Source: Caldilineaceae bacterium
Lineage (GTDB): Bacteria > Chloroflexota > Anaerolineae > Caldilineales > Caldilineaceae
Assembly (NCBI GenBank): GCA_011523365.1
Contig: WTGY01000017.1
Span: 1-55,796, forward strand
Length of the DNA stretch: 55,796 nt
Direction of reading: 5' to 3'
The first letter of the stretch is position 1. Each line of letters starts with the position of its first letter. Of this stretch, positions 1 to 9,062 are shown piece after piece. The notes below the pieces were generated by a model. The model was not told where the DNA came from. It did not search any database and was given only the letters and a program-made list of their open reading frames with translations. The position numbers and the translations under genes are program-made.

Positions 1-30
1 GGGGGGCGGTAGGGGATCTTTGGGAGGGTA

Positions 31-552
31 TTACGACTGTTCTCTCCAGCCGGTGCGGAAGTCGAGTTCTTCAATCAGTGCGAAAGTGTTTATGCAGTGC
101 ACGTTGAAATCCCTGCTCACATCAGGCAATTTGCGGTTGGCCCTGCGCTTACTTGGTTTGGAATGCTCGGTGGTTACAACAGATCGATTCTGTATATCTA
201 CGAGAGCGTAGGCGACTAGGAACGGGTCACGTCCTATTTTTACTATGTCCTCATCGGTTAAATTGCTGGCGTATCCCTGCTCGGTGACACGGGTTACCAG
301 TTCCACGACAGCCTCTTCATCAAGCACTAACGCTCCCTTGTTTGCTTTTAGCCAATCGACCAATGGATCTGGTCGCTCTCTTGTCGGCGGGGGAAGGATA
401 ACCTCTTCAAAAAACTCTTGAGGAATCTTGATCCGGCCCTGTCTCCCCATCTCCAACAACCAGTCCCAGAATTCCGGGACCCTCGCGATAGGGTAGTAGT
501 CTCGATTCGCGTCGATGAGCACATTGGCGTCAAGGAGGTAAAGCACAGGCAT
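31..552 (-). CDS. DUF4411 / PIN-like protein, toxin partner of the ImmA regulator
   Basis: The 173-residue protein begins MPVLYLLDANVLIDANRDYY, a PIN-like opening in which Asp8 and Asp14 sit where metal-binding acids are expected. Further acids follow in the middle (NLTDEDIVKIGRDPFL) and the end is Thr/Lys-rich (VVTTEHSKPSKR). This is the layout of DUF4411 proteins, which are normally encoded beside an XRE-ImmA/IrrE gene, as here. The ATG is 3 bases after the TAG of the upstream partner, so the pair is co-transcribed and probably translationally coupled. By family analogy it would be a ribonuclease-like toxin or effector kept in check by the upstream protein. Family assignment is fairly firm; the biochemical role is inferred. 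Confidence 0.75.
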   Translation of the reverse strand: MPVLYLLDANVLIDANRDYYPIARVPEFWDWLLEMGRQGRIKIPQEFFEEVILPPPTRERPDPLVDWLKANKGALVLDEEAVVELVTRVTEQGYASNLTDEDIVKIGRDPFLVAYALVDIQNRSVVTTEHSKPSKRRANRKLPDVSRDFNVHCINTFALIEELDFRTGWREQS

Positions 553-555
553 CGT

Positions 556-1749
556 CTATCGTGAAGGGCCAACGTCCAGTAGTGGTTGTACCTGCCTCGG
601 CTTGACCCCCAGGATCTGCGCCGCCTTGGATGTCGAAAGTGCTTCCGCCTCCATCATGCGTTCCACTAGGCCGATTATCCGATTGCCCAGTCGGTGCCGT
701 CGCACTGTATAGTACCTGATTCTAGTTTCCTGTCCGCGTGCTTGCGCGCGGCTTCGTTCCCGTTCCTGTTGCCATGCTTGGCGAAATATGGCGTTCAACT
801 GGCGGAAAGTCTCCTGAGTGATCAGAGCAGATCGATATGCTTTGTAAGCAACCATAGCGCTGCTCACCTTGAACTCTTTCGCCCATGCGCTAATTCGTGA
901 TGAGACGGCGCCGATTTCGTCACCATCGTCGAGGGTAAGGGGCTTTAAATCCTGTGCGGGTAACAGGAACTCCCCGGCAATATCGTTACAGAATCGCTCT
1001 ACCTCGTTCTCCGCACTGCCTCCGCTGACACCGGTATGACCGAGAAGCAAATGCACCGTTTCGTGCAACAGGGTGAACGACCAGGCCGGTCTGGCGTCTT
1101 GGTCGTTGATCACGATAAAGGGGGCCACCTCGTCGGCGATAGAAAACCCCCGAAAGACCGTTGTATCAAGCGCGGTTACGTAGTTGCCCAGATCCCCTTT
1201 GAGGAGAACAAATATGCCCGCGGCCTCGGCTCTCCTGCGCAACAGGGCAAATGCGGCCGACGCGTTCCGCTGGGCGCGGTAGTCTGCCGTACTGACGTTC
1301 AGCAGCGTCTGTAGTGATTTCAAGACGGCAGAGCGGCCATCCTCTATGCGGTGAGAGCCAACAAAAGGCAGCGGCACTGCTTCATCTTCATCCTCCATGA
1401 TGACGCGAACCATGCTCTGGCGCGCCTTGATCTCCCGGATCAACGCGTCCAACAACGCTTCCTCAGGGGAATGCTCACTTTGGGGCAGGGTGCGGAAGTC
1501 CACCCCCCGGTTGCCCTTTTGCGGCGGTTTGGAGAGATAAAATGTAAGCAAGGGGCGGCGGTACTGTCCCGCCATGTTGACTAGCTGAGTCCGAGAAGGC
1601 TCTTTCTGACCGCGTTCAATTTGGGCCAGCTTCTCTGCCGCAGACGATCTGGAACTGTCTTGAAAGCCCAGCTTCCTGGCCGCTTCCTCCTGGGAGAGAC
1701 CGGCCGTCTCGCGGGCCCATACCATGATTGCCGGGTTGACCTGGGGCAT
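556..1749 (-). CDS. XRE-family regulator fused to ImmA/IrrE metallopeptidase
   Basis: 397 residues from the chosen ATG. An N-terminal helix-turn-helix (about residues 9-65, WARETAGLSQEEAARKLGF then AQIERGQKEPSRTQL) is followed by an ImmA/IrrE zinc-peptidase domain with HETVH at about residues 229-233 and a downstream Glu-rich ENEVERFCNDIAGEFLLP. A second helix-turn-helix-like segment lies at the C-terminus (STSKAAQILGVKPRQVQ). The frame is open further upstream to 1911, but that part runs into the secA 3' end and has no domain character; MPQVNPAIMVWARE is the family-like start, with GGAGG about 16 bases upstream. ImmA proteins cleave partner repressors. Together with the following DUF4411 gene it forms a two-gene toxin-antitoxin or stress-regulation module inserted downstream of secA. 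Confidence 0.85.
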   Translation of the reverse strand: MPQVNPAIMVWARETAGLSQEEAARKLGFQDSSRSSAAEKLAQIERGQKEPSRTQLVNMAGQYRRPLLTFYLSKPPQKGNRGVDFRTLPQSEHSPEEALLDALIREIKARQSMVRVIMEDEDEAVPLPFVGSHRIEDGRSAVLKSLQTLLNVSTADYRAQRNASAAFALLRRRAEAAGIFVLLKGDLGNYVTALDTTVFRGFSIADEVAPFIVINDQDARPAWSFTLLHETVHLLLGHTGVSGGSAENEVERFCNDIAGEFLLPAQDLKPLTLDDGDEIGAVSSRISAWAKEFKVSSAMVAYKAYRSALITQETFRQLNAIFRQAWQQERERSRAQARGQETRIRYYTVRRHRLGNRIIGLVERMMEAEALSTSKAAQILGVKPRQVQPLLDVGPSR

Positions 1750-1826
1750 CGTCTTGCGATTCGCTCCTCCATCCCCGTTATGTTTGCAGTTGTGGTTGCC
1801 AGGCGCCGCTCGACAAGGCCAGGCAG

Positions 1827-4763
1827 CTACGCCACTTCGCGCACGGGCGCGCCGCCCTGTTTCGCGTCGGCCCTCATGTGGCATACCTTGTACTTCCTGC
1901 CGCTGCCGCACCAGCAGGGGTCGTTGCGCTTGGGCCGGTTGTTGGTGTTGCGGACCGTTCGCTGTTGGGGCGTGTCAGACCGATTCGTCTGGATGTTGCG
2001 CGCAATCGGCGCCGGCAGTGTCGGCGCCCTCTGCACCTGCAAGGTCATCACCGTCGTCACGATATCCGAGCGGATGTCGTTCATCAGCTCCTGGTACATG
2101 GCGAAGGCTTCGCGCTTGTAAGCAACCAGCGGGTCGACCTGTGCAATCGCCTGCAGGCCGATGCCCTCGCGCAGCCTGTCCAGATCGGTCAGGTGGCGGA
2201 CCCAGCGGTGGTCGACCGCGCGCAGCATGATCTGGCGTTCGGCATCGCGCAGCATGTCGGCATCGATCTCTTCTTCCTTCTTGTCGTAGGTCTGATGCGC
2301 GATCTCGGCGGCCTGCGCTGTGATGTCGTCGGCGTCCAGCTCCTGCCACGGGGCCGGGTCGAAGTTCTGCGGGAAGGGGAAGACGGTGCGCAGCGTCAGG
2401 AGCAGCTCTTCCGGGTTCCACTCCTCCTCAAAGCGAGTGGCGGTGTGTTGCTGCACAGCCGCATCGATCTCGTCGGTGATCATCTCCTGAATCGCGGGCT
2501 TCAGTGACGGCTCGTTCAGAAGGCGCCGCCGCTGCATGTAGATCGTCTCCCGCTGCTCATTGACGACCTCATCATATTTGAGCACGTGCTTGCGGATATC
2601 GAAGTTGTGGCCTTCGACCCGGGTCTGCGCGTTTTCGATTGCTTTTGTGATCATATTGTGCTTGATCGGCTGGTCGTCCTCCAGGCCGAGGCGGTCCATG
2701 ACGCCTGTCACCCGGTCGCCGCCGAAGCGCCGCACCAGGTCGTCCTCCAAGCTGAGGAAGAAGCGGCTGGCGCCCGGGTCGCCCAAGCGGCCGGAGCGGC
2801 CGCGCAGCTGGTTATCGATGCGCCGCGCCTCGTGGCGTTCCGTGCCGACCACATAGAGGCCGCCCACAGCCTTCACCCTGTCCTGGTCCGCCTTCGTTTC
2901 GTCCCACCTTTCCTTGAGCACCGCGGCCCAGCGCGTGTTATAGGTCGCCGTGGGGTCCCGGTCGTTCTTGAGCAGCTCCAGGCAGTGGTTCCACGCCAGC
3001 TGGGGGATGCCGGTCAGATCGACGCCGTCTTTGCGCAGCTGATCTCTAGCGAGGCCTTCATAGTTGCCGCCCAGCAGAATGTCGACGCCGCGGCCGGCCA
3101 TATTGGTGGCGATCGTGACCGCGCCAGGCCGTCCCGCCTGCGCGATGATCGTCGCCTCGCGCTCGTGGTTCTTGGCGTTCAGCACCTCATGTGGAATGCC
3201 GCGGCGCCTCAACATACGGCTGACCAGTTCGCTGGTCTCAATGGCGACGGTACCCACCAGCACCGGCTGGCCTTCCTCATGGGAGCGGCCGATCTCATCG
3301 ATGACCGCCCCGAATTTGGCCTGCTGGTTCTTATAGATCAAATCTTCCTCATCCAGGCGGATCGTCGGCAGATGGGTCGGGATGGCCACGACATCGAGAT
3401 TGTAGATGCTCTGGAACTCCTCCTCTTCCGTCTTGGCCGTACCGGTCATGCCGGCCAGTTTGTTGTACATGCGGAAGAAGTTCTGGAAGGTAATCGTCGC
3501 CAGGGTCATCGACTCCTTCTTGACGCGCACGCCCTCCTTGGCCTCGATGGCCTGGTGCAGGCCCTCGCCGTAGCGCCGCCCCTCCATCAGGCGCCCCGTG
3601 AATTCGTCGACGATGATCACCTCGTTGTTGCGGATGATGTAGTCTCTGTCGCGGTGATACAGGGCGTGGCCCCGCAGCGCGTTGTCGAGATAAGGGAGCA
3701 TCTCGAAGTGGGCCGGATCGTATAGGTTGTCCAGGCCCAGTTTTTTTTCCACGGCGGCGATGCCCGCTTCGGTGAGCGTGGACACCTTCTCCTTTTCGTT
3801 GACTTCGTAGTCCGTGTCGGCGCGCAGGCCGCGAACAAGCTGCGCGAACTGTCTGTAATAGTCACTGCTCTCCTGTGCCTCACCCGAGATGATCAGCGGT
3901 GTGCGCGCCTCGTCAATGAGAATGTTGTCGACCTCGTCCACGATTGCGTAATGCAACTCGCGCTGGGACTGGCGCTCCTTATCCAGCACCATGTTGTCGC
4001 GCAGATAGTCGAACCCGAACTCGTTGTTGGTGCCGTATGTAATGTCCGCCCGGTACGCCTCCTGCCGGGTGATCGGGCGCAGGTTCTGGAAGCGGTCGTC
4101 CTCTGCCGGGAACTCGGGGTCGTACAGAAAACTGCCCTTGTCGGGGTTGCCGGCGCTGTTCTGAATGACCGCGGCCGACAGGCCCAGCAGCTGGTAGACC
4201 GGCCCCATCAACTGCAGGCCGACCTTGGAGAGATAGTCGTTCGGCGTGACAAGATGCGCGCCGCGCCCGGCCAGCGCGTTCAGGTAGAGCGGCAGCGTCG
4301 CCACCAGCGTCTTGCCTTCACCGGTCTTCATCTCCGCGATCTTGCTCGAGTGGAGGACGCCGCCGCCGATCAGCTGCACGTCGTAGTGGCGCAGGCCGAT
4401 GGTGCGGCGGGCTGCTTCGCGCACCGCGGCGAACGCCTCCGGCATCATCTCGTCGAGAATCTCCTGCTCCTCGTCCAGCAGCTCTTTGCGAATTCGTTCG
4501 ACTTCAATGCGGGCAAAGCGCTGCTCATCGGTGCCCGCAACCGCCGCGTACTCGGCTTCAGCGCCGGCCAGCGCATCCCGCAGCTCCGTCGTTTCACTGA
4601 AGATCCGCTGGCGGAACTCCTCTGTCATCACTTTGAATTCGGCGCTGTCCATCCGTTCGAAGCGGGTTTCGAGCCCGTTGATCTCTTCAACCAGAGGCTG
4701 AAGCCGCTTCAGCTCCTTCTCGTTCGGATCGCCGACAACTTTGGTCAGAAATTTCTTCAGCAT
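1827..4763 (-). CDS. secA: Protein translocase subunit SecA
   Basis: ATPase motor of the general secretion pathway; it binds SecYEG at the inner face of the membrane and pushes preproteins across. The 978-residue protein has the Walker A MKTGEGKT at residues 145-152, the DEAD-like Walker B in HYAIVDEVDNILIDEA, the NMAGRGVDI helicase motif near residue 555, GRSGRLGDPG near 650, and the C-terminal zinc site CWCGSGRKYKVCH that binds SecB or ribosomes. All domains are present and uninterrupted. The length is somewhat above the common 850-900 because of insertions typical of deep-branching lineages. ATG MLKKFLTKVVGD is the family start. It is transcribed alone, facing away from the LysM gene; the regulator downstream starts 77 bases after its stop. 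Confidence 0.98.
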   Translation of the reverse strand: MLKKFLTKVVGDPNEKELKRLQPLVEEINGLETRFERMDSAEFKVMTEEFRQRIFSETTELRDALAGAEAEYAAVAGTDEQRFARIEVERIRKELLDEEQEILDEMMPEAFAAVREAARRTIGLRHYDVQLIGGGVLHSSKIAEMKTGEGKTLVATLPLYLNALAGRGAHLVTPNDYLSKVGLQLMGPVYQLLGLSAAVIQNSAGNPDKGSFLYDPEFPAEDDRFQNLRPITRQEAYRADITYGTNNEFGFDYLRDNMVLDKERQSQRELHYAIVDEVDNILIDEARTPLIISGEAQESSDYYRQFAQLVRGLRADTDYEVNEKEKVSTLTEAGIAAVEKKLGLDNLYDPAHFEMLPYLDNALRGHALYHRDRDYIIRNNEVIIVDEFTGRLMEGRRYGEGLHQAIEAKEGVRVKKESMTLATITFQNFFRMYNKLAGMTGTAKTEEEEFQSIYNLDVVAIPTHLPTIRLDEEDLIYKNQQAKFGAVIDEIGRSHEEGQPVLVGTVAIETSELVSRMLRRRGIPHEVLNAKNHEREATIIAQAGRPGAVTIATNMAGRGVDILLGGNYEGLARDQLRKDGVDLTGIPQLAWNHCLELLKNDRDPTATYNTRWAAVLKERWDETKADQDRVKAVGGLYVVGTERHEARRIDNQLRGRSGRLGDPGASRFFLSLEDDLVRRFGGDRVTGVMDRLGLEDDQPIKHNMITKAIENAQTRVEGHNFDIRKHVLKYDEVVNEQRETIYMQRRRLLNEPSLKPAIQEMITDEIDAAVQQHTATRFEEEWNPEELLLTLRTVFPFPQNFDPAPWQELDADDITAQAAEIAHQTYDKKEEEIDADMLRDAERQIMLRAVDHRWVRHLTDLDRLREGIGLQAIAQVDPLVAYKREAFAMYQELMNDIRSDIVTTVMTLQVQRAPTLPAPIARNIQTNRSDTPQQRTVRNTNNRPKRNDPCWCGSGRKYKVCHMRADAKQGGAPVREVA

Positions 4764-5073
4764 ATTGCATCCCTCTGTTTGCCCGTTGCCGGCTCCCGTG
4801 GTTTGGATATGCAGCGACGGGCAAAGTCGATGGGGGCGTCTCGCCTCCCCCTTACACCATACGAAACACGGCGGAAAGCGGTTCTCCGATGTGAATGCGC
4901 ATCTGTCCTGTCAGCCCCACAACCACAAGGACCGCAGTGCGCGCTGCACCGCCTATTCTACCATGCACAGGGAAACCGCCAATGTAGCGGATTCTTTTGT
5001 GTTGTCACTGCCCATTAAAGCGGTAACGGCCTATGCGAAGAATACTACATCAGTACATAGTTTCAGCGATCTG

Positions 5074-5082
5074 TGCTACAAT
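5074..5082 (+). promoter_or_regulatory. Extended -10 promoter for the LysM gene
   Basis: TGCTACAAT matches TGnTAnnnT. No clear -35 precedes it. Transcription would begin near 5089, at the first base of the heptamer tract, so the whole hairpin would be part of the 5' leader. Confidence 0.4.
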
Positions 5083-5088
5083 GTGCCC

Positions 5089-5145
5089 GTGGCCAGTGGC
5101 TAGTGGCGTCCGCTGGCCATCTTTTCCCTGAGCCACAGGCCACTG
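5089..5145 (+). repeat. Heptamer tract forming a leader hairpin
   Basis: Reverse-strand heptamers GCCACTA-GCCACTG-GCCAC occupy 5089-5107, and forward heptamers GCCACAG-GCCACTG occupy 5132-5145. The two parts are complementary (7 base pairs, 2 mismatches, 5 base pairs), giving a hairpin that ends 7 bases before the LysM ATG, next to its weak AGG ribosome site. The unit type matches the other heptamer tracts in the window. Confidence 0.5.
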
Positions 5146-5152
5146 CAGGTAA

Positions 5153-5920
5153 ATGAATCGCCGTCTTCTCGTCTTTTTCATCCTCGTCAACGCCTTAGTC
5201 AGTCTGACGATTGCCGTGACTGTTGTATGGATAGCGGAGCAGCGGCGGCCCAGCCCGGAGGAGTTGGTCGTGCCTGCAACACCGGCGCCAGCGGTAGTTC
5301 TGATTGCAACGCCAACGTCCGGGGATGCACAGACAGCTCCGGAGAGCGGATCCGCTCCGCCCGCAACCCCGACCGAAGTCGCGGCGCCGCCCAAGCCGGG
5401 CGAGACGGAAATCTATACGGTCAAGGCAGGGGACAGTTTGTCGGCCATCGCGGCGCGTTACGGCGTCTCTCTGAACAGGCTGCTGGAGATAAACGATCTG
5501 GCCGATCCGAATCTGGTCTATGTTGGCCAGCGCCTGAAGATTCCCGTCTCTCAACAGCAGGGGGGCGCGCCCGGGGGCGCCGCGGTTGGTCTGCCGCAAC
5601 AGGGCCTGCAGCTGCGTATCGAGAATGCCGGCGAGCTGGCCGCGGAGTCGGTGCAGGTCGTGAACGACAGCGATGGCGCCGTCGACCTGCAGGGGTGGAC
5701 CCTCAGTCGCGACGGGGGCCCGATCTACACTTTCAGCAACATCCTTCTGTTCCCCGGCAGCGGGATTCGTCTGAACACGGGTTCTGGGCAGGACAACAGC
5801 ATCAATCGCTACTGGGGCCGGGATGCAGCGGCTTGGGAAATCGGCTCGACGGTTATTCTGCGCAATCCCAACGGTGAACTGATTGCGCAGCGTACTGTGG
5901 CCGGCAGCGAATCACCATAG
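5153..5920 (+). CDS. Membrane-anchored LysM and lamin-tail-domain protein
   Basis: 255 residues. An N-terminal hydrophobic segment (about 5-27) acts as a signal anchor. It is followed by a Pro/Ala/Thr-rich linker (35-85), one LysM domain (86-131, [20 protein letters not shown] through GQRLKIP) and a C-terminal lamin-tail (LTD) beta-sandwich (about 149-250, with VDLQGWTLS and the [11 protein letters not shown] strand). LysM domains bind N-acetylglucosamine polymers such as peptidoglycan; bacterial LTD domains are found in secreted surface proteins, often with nucleases or adhesins. There is no catalytic domain, so it is probably a cell-envelope binding or scaffold protein. The Arg-rich gene starts 25 bases downstream and is likely co-transcribed. 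Confidence 0.85.
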   Translation: MNRRLLVFFILVNALVSLTIAVTVVWIAEQRRPSPEELVVPATPAPAVVLIATPTSGDAQTAPESGSAPPATPTEVAAPPKPGETEIYTVKAGDSLSAIAARYGVSLNRLLEINDLADPNLVYVGQRLKIPVSQQQGGAPGGAAVGLPQQGLQLRIENAGELAAESVQVVNDSDGAVDLQGWTLSRDGGPIYTFSNILLFPGSGIRLNTGSGQDNSINRYWGRDAAAWEIGSTVILRNPNGELIAQRTVAGSESP

Positions 5921-5945
5921 GTTTTGCGAAAGGGAATAGCTTTCG

Positions 5946-6557
5946 ATGGCAACGACCGAACCACCCGATAAGCAGGACCGAGGGAGGTCCAGAAAGCGAC
6001 GCTACTTCCGCCGCCGGCGGCGGAAGGGCTCCCGGGATGCATCTCTCGCTGCCGAGCAGAGCGCGGCCGGCGCAGAAGTTCAGCCAGAGCAGCGAAGACG
6101 TTCTAAGAGCCAGAATCGCCGCCGCAGCGAGAACCGGCGGCGTTCTTCCCGGCGGCGGGGCAGGACCGTGCGCGTGCAAGAAAGTCAGGCGCGGCCTGTC
6201 GAAGAAGAGAATCAGCCGCAAACCGAGGTGTATATCTATACCCACGTTATCCGGCCCACCTATAAGGACGGGGGGAGTGGAGAGTTCCAGGCCGATCACT
6301 CGCTGAACCTTGCCGGCGCAACCGCCGTCGGCCCGCCGGTGGGTATGGAATATCTCCTGGAAAGTATCGGGCAGCAGCTGGATGAGTGGTTTGGTCTGCC
6401 CGACGACTCGACAACTGAGGACAACGAAGACGGGGAAGTAAACAGGCCGAGCGCAGAACTGACCGATGGCGGTGAGGCCCGGGAAGAAGTGCACGGCTCC
6501 GGGCAGGAGACGGCGGATGAGAACCGCGCAAGTGATGACACTTCCTTCAGTGAATAG
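5946..6557 (+). CDS. Hypothetical protein with Arg-rich head and acidic tail
   Basis: 203 residues with strongly polar charge. Residues 1-75 are packed with Arg (RKRRYFRRRRRKGSR, then RRRSKSQNRRRSENRRRSSR), the middle (about 93-145) is ordinary and probably folded (VYIYTHVIRPTYKDGG through GMEYLLESIGQQLDEWF), and the last 50 residues are rich in Asp/Glu. I recognise no family for the core. The basic head suggests binding of RNA, DNA or the ribosome; the position just before asnS is compatible with a translation-linked role, but that is inference only. Spacing to the LysM gene (25 bases) and to asnS (33 bases) suggests one operon. Confidence 0.7.
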   Translation: MATTEPPDKQDRGRSRKRRYFRRRRRKGSRDASLAAEQSAAGAEVQPEQRRRSKSQNRRRSENRRRSSRRRGRTVRVQESQARPVEEENQPQTEVYIYTHVIRPTYKDGGSGEFQADHSLNLAGATAVGPPVGMEYLLESIGQQLDEWFGLPDDSTTEDNEDGEVNRPSAELTDGGEAREEVHGSGQETADENRASDDTSFSE

Positions 6558-6590
6558 GGCCGCCTGCCAATCTCTTCATAGGACCGATCA

Positions 6591-7934
6591 TTGGACACGG
6601 TAATCACGATTCAGCAGATGTCCGCGCATGTGGGCGAGGCGGTAACCCTGGAGGGCTGGCTCTATACCAAGACTGGCAAAGGCCGGCTCCAATTCCTGCA
6701 GGTGCGCGATGGCGGGGGTATCTGCCAGGCGGTGGTGTTTAAGGGAAACGTCAGCGAGGCGTCGTTTGAGCTCGCACGCGCACTCACCCAGGAGAGCAGC
6801 CTGCGGGTTACCGGCACTGTCAAAGAGGACACACGCGCGCCAGGCATTCCCGGCGGTTTTGAATTGGATGTGACCGGCCTGGAAGTGGTCCAGATCGCTG
6901 ATGAGTACCCGATTCAGCCCAAAGAGCATGGCGTGGAGTTTCTCATGGAGAATCGCCATCTCTGGATTCGTTCCAGCCGCCAGTGGGCGATATTGCGGGT
7001 ACGGGCGACCGTCATTGGCGCCATCCGCGACTGGCTGGACAGCAACGGCTACCTCAACGTGGACACGCCGATCCTCACCCCCAACGCCGCCGAAGGCACA
7101 ACGACCCTCTTCGAGATCGATTTCCACGGTGAACCGGCCTATCTGGCCCAGACCGGCCAGCTCTATAGTGAAGCCACGATCATGGCCTTTGGCAAGGTCT
7201 ACTGCTTCGGGCCGACCTTTCGCGCCGAGAAGAGCAAGACGCGCCGCCATCTGCAGGAGTTCTGGATGGTTGAGCCCGAGATCGCCTTCTGCGACCTGAA
7301 CGGGCTGATGGAGATCGAGGAGCAGTTCGTCAGCCACATCGTGCAGCGCTGCCTGGAGGAAAATGTCGAAGAGCTGAAGCTGCTGGAACGGGACACCTCC
7401 GTCCTGGAACGGGTGACGCCCAGCTTTCCGCGCATCCATTACGACGAGGCCGTGGACATCGTCAACCGTGCTGCCACGGCCGGTGAATTGGTGCCCGGAT
7501 ATGAGGACAAGGTGCCCCATATCGAGTGGGGCGATGATTTCGGCAGCCCGCACGAGACCTACATCGCCGCCCAGTTCGACAAGCCGGTCTTTGTCCATCA
7601 CTACCCGACACAAGTGAAGGCCTTCTACATGGAGCCGGAACCGGACCGGCCGGAGGTCTGCCGCAGCGTCGATCTGCTGGCGCCGGAGGGGTACGGCGAG
7701 ATCACCGGCGGCAGTGAGCGCATGGCAGATGTCGACAAGCTGATCGCCGGCATCGAGGAGCACGAACTGCCGATGGAAGCGTTTGACTGGTATATCGACC
7801 TGCGCCGCTATGGCACCGTTGTGCATAGCGGTTTCGGTCTGGGCCTGGAGCGGACCGTCGCCTGGATCTGCGGCCTGACACACCTGCGCGAGGCGATTGC
7901 CTTCCCGCGCACGCTCGGCTCGATGCGCCCGTAG
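6591..7934 (+). CDS. asnS: Asparaginyl-tRNA synthetase
   Basis: Charges tRNA-Asn with asparagine in the cytoplasm. 447 residues with an N-terminal OB-fold anticodon-binding domain (about 1-110, [20 protein letters not shown]) and a class II catalytic core. Motif 2 is [21 protein letters not shown] (around 205) and motif 3 is [16 protein letters not shown] near the end. The ending [12 protein letters not shown] matches AsnRS rather than AspRS, and there is no GAD insertion as in bacterial AspRS. The start is TTG at 6591, which keeps the [17 protein letters not shown] strand expected in the family; the next ATG (6618) would cut into it. Confidence 0.96.
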   Translation: MDTVITIQQMSAHVGEAVTLEGWLYTKTGKGRLQFLQVRDGGGICQAVVFKGNVSEASFELARALTQESSLRVTGTVKEDTRAPGIPGGFELDVTGLEVVQIADEYPIQPKEHGVEFLMENRHLWIRSSRQWAILRVRATVIGAIRDWLDSNGYLNVDTPILTPNAAEGTTTLFEIDFHGEPAYLAQTGQLYSEATIMAFGKVYCFGPTFRAEKSKTRRHLQEFWMVEPEIAFCDLNGLMEIEEQFVSHIVQRCLEENVEELKLLERDTSVLERVTPSFPRIHYDEAVDIVNRAATAGELVPGYEDKVPHIEWGDDFGSPHETYIAAQFDKPVFVHHYPTQVKAFYMEPEPDRPEVCRSVDLLAPEGYGEITGGSERMADVDKLIAGIEEHELPMEAFDWYIDLRRYGTVVHSGFGLGLERTVAWICGLTHLREAIAFPRTLGSMRP

Positions 7935-7976
7935 GCCCTGGGAGCGCCCGCTTCCCGGCCCTATCCGGTCCCGACC

Positions 7977-9062
7977 GTGTTCTACCTCTCGATTCTGCTT
8001 GCCGCCCTGATTCTTACCCTCATACTTACGCCCGTCTCCGTGCGGCTCGGACACCGGCTCGGCCTGGTGGACCGCCCCGGCGAGCGCCGCAAACATGCAG
8101 GTGTGGTGCCGCGCACCGGTGGGCTGGCTATCTTCGCCGCCTTTACCCTGACCGTACTCGCGCTTCTCCTGCTTATGGCCGGGGCGCTGCCCCTGCTTGA
8201 CGGCTCCTGGCTGCCGCCGCAGAACGACCCCAAGGAGAGCCGCCGCTTCATCGCTCTTCTGATTGGCGGCGCCTTCTGCGCGATCTTCGGCTTTCTCGAT
8301 GACCGCTACGAGTTTTCCTGGCGCCCCCAGTTCGCAATTCAGCTTGCCGCCGGCCTGATCGCCATCGCCGGGCTGATCTTTATCAAGCACGTCAACAATC
8401 CGTTTGCGAGCGGCTTTCTCTTCGGCCCGGATGGCTTCCCCTGGTGGCTGCTCGGCCCTTTGACGCTATTCTGGTTCATGGGAATGATGAATACCGTCAA
8501 CTTTCTTGACGGGTTGAACGGCCTGGTTGCCGGTGTCACCGTCATCTTCTGTGCCATTCTCAGCATTCATATGATCTTCTTCACCCAGCCGCCCCAGCTG
8601 AGCGTGGCGGTACTGCCGGTGGCGCTGCTCGGCGTCGGGTTGGGATTTCTGGCTTTCAATTTCGCCCCGGCGCGGGTCTTCATGGGCAGCAGCGGCAGCT
8701 ATTTTCTCGGTTTTGCCCTGGCCGCGTTGGGGATTATCGGCGGGGCCAGGCTTGCCACCGTCCTGCTGATTCTCGGCCTGCCGATTCTGGACGTGGTGTG
8801 GCTGATCTACAGCCGTCTGCGGCGAGGCGTCTCCGTGGGCCAGGGCGGCCGCGACCACCTGCACCTGCGTCTGCGCGACAAAGGCCTGGCCGAACATACT
8901 ATCGTGGTTGGCTATTGGGCCTTCTGCGCACTTTTCGGCGGCCTGACCCTGTTGCTGGATGACCGCCTCTACAAGCTGGTGGCGCTGATTGGGCTGGCCA
9001 TCATCGGTCTGCTCGTCTTGCTCTGGGCAGCGCGGCCGTCCACTTTGAGCGAAGAAAAATGA
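7977..9062 (+). CDS. Undecaprenyl-phosphate sugar-1-phosphate transferase (MraY/WecA family)
   Basis: Polytopic membrane enzyme that transfers a UDP-sugar phosphate to a prenyl phosphate carrier, the first step of wall teichoic acid, O-antigen or other envelope glycan synthesis. 361 residues and about 10-11 hydrophobic segments. It shows FLDDR (106-110), the catalytic NFLDGLNGL (175-183) and GRDHLHLRL (291-299), which is the WecA-type histidine loop rather than the MraY form. The substrate is therefore probably UDP-GlcNAc or a related sugar. The start is GTG. Its stop overlaps the tsaD start by 4 bases (ATGA), so the two are translationally coupled. Confidence 0.9.
   Translation: MFYLSILLAALILTLILTPVSVRLGHRLGLVDRPGERRKHAGVVPRTGGLAIFAAFTLTVLALLLLMAGALPLLDGSWLPPQNDPKESRRFIALLIGGAFCAIFGFLDDRYEFSWRPQFAIQLAAGLIAIAGLIFIKHVNNPFASGFLFGPDGFPWWLLGPLTLFWFMGMMNTVNFLDGLNGLVAGVTVIFCAILSIHMIFFTQPPQLSVAVLPVALLGVGLGFLAFNFAPARVFMGSSGSYFLGFALAALGIIGGARLATVLLILGLPILDVVWLIYSRLRRGVSVGQGGRDHLHLRLRDKGLAEHTIVVGYWAFCALFGGLTLLLDDRLYKLVALIGLAIIGLLVLLWAARPSTLSEEK

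Larger units (their letters stand above)
4764..5152. other. Divergent intergenic region between secA and the LysM gene
   Basis: 389 bases holding promoters for both directions. On the plus strand an extended -10 (positions 5074-5082) leads into a heptamer-repeat hairpin just before the LysM start. I could not pick a convincing secA promoter by eye. No open reading frame here looks real. Confidence 0.5.

Noticed and set aside
1750..1911. 54-codon N-terminal extension of the ImmA regulator
   Set aside because: It overlaps the secA 3' end, is Arg/Gly-rich without structure, and the family start is at 1749.
6588..8390. 600-codon open frame on the minus strand
   Set aside because: It is fully antisense to asnS and the glycosyltransferase, and results from high-GC codon use.
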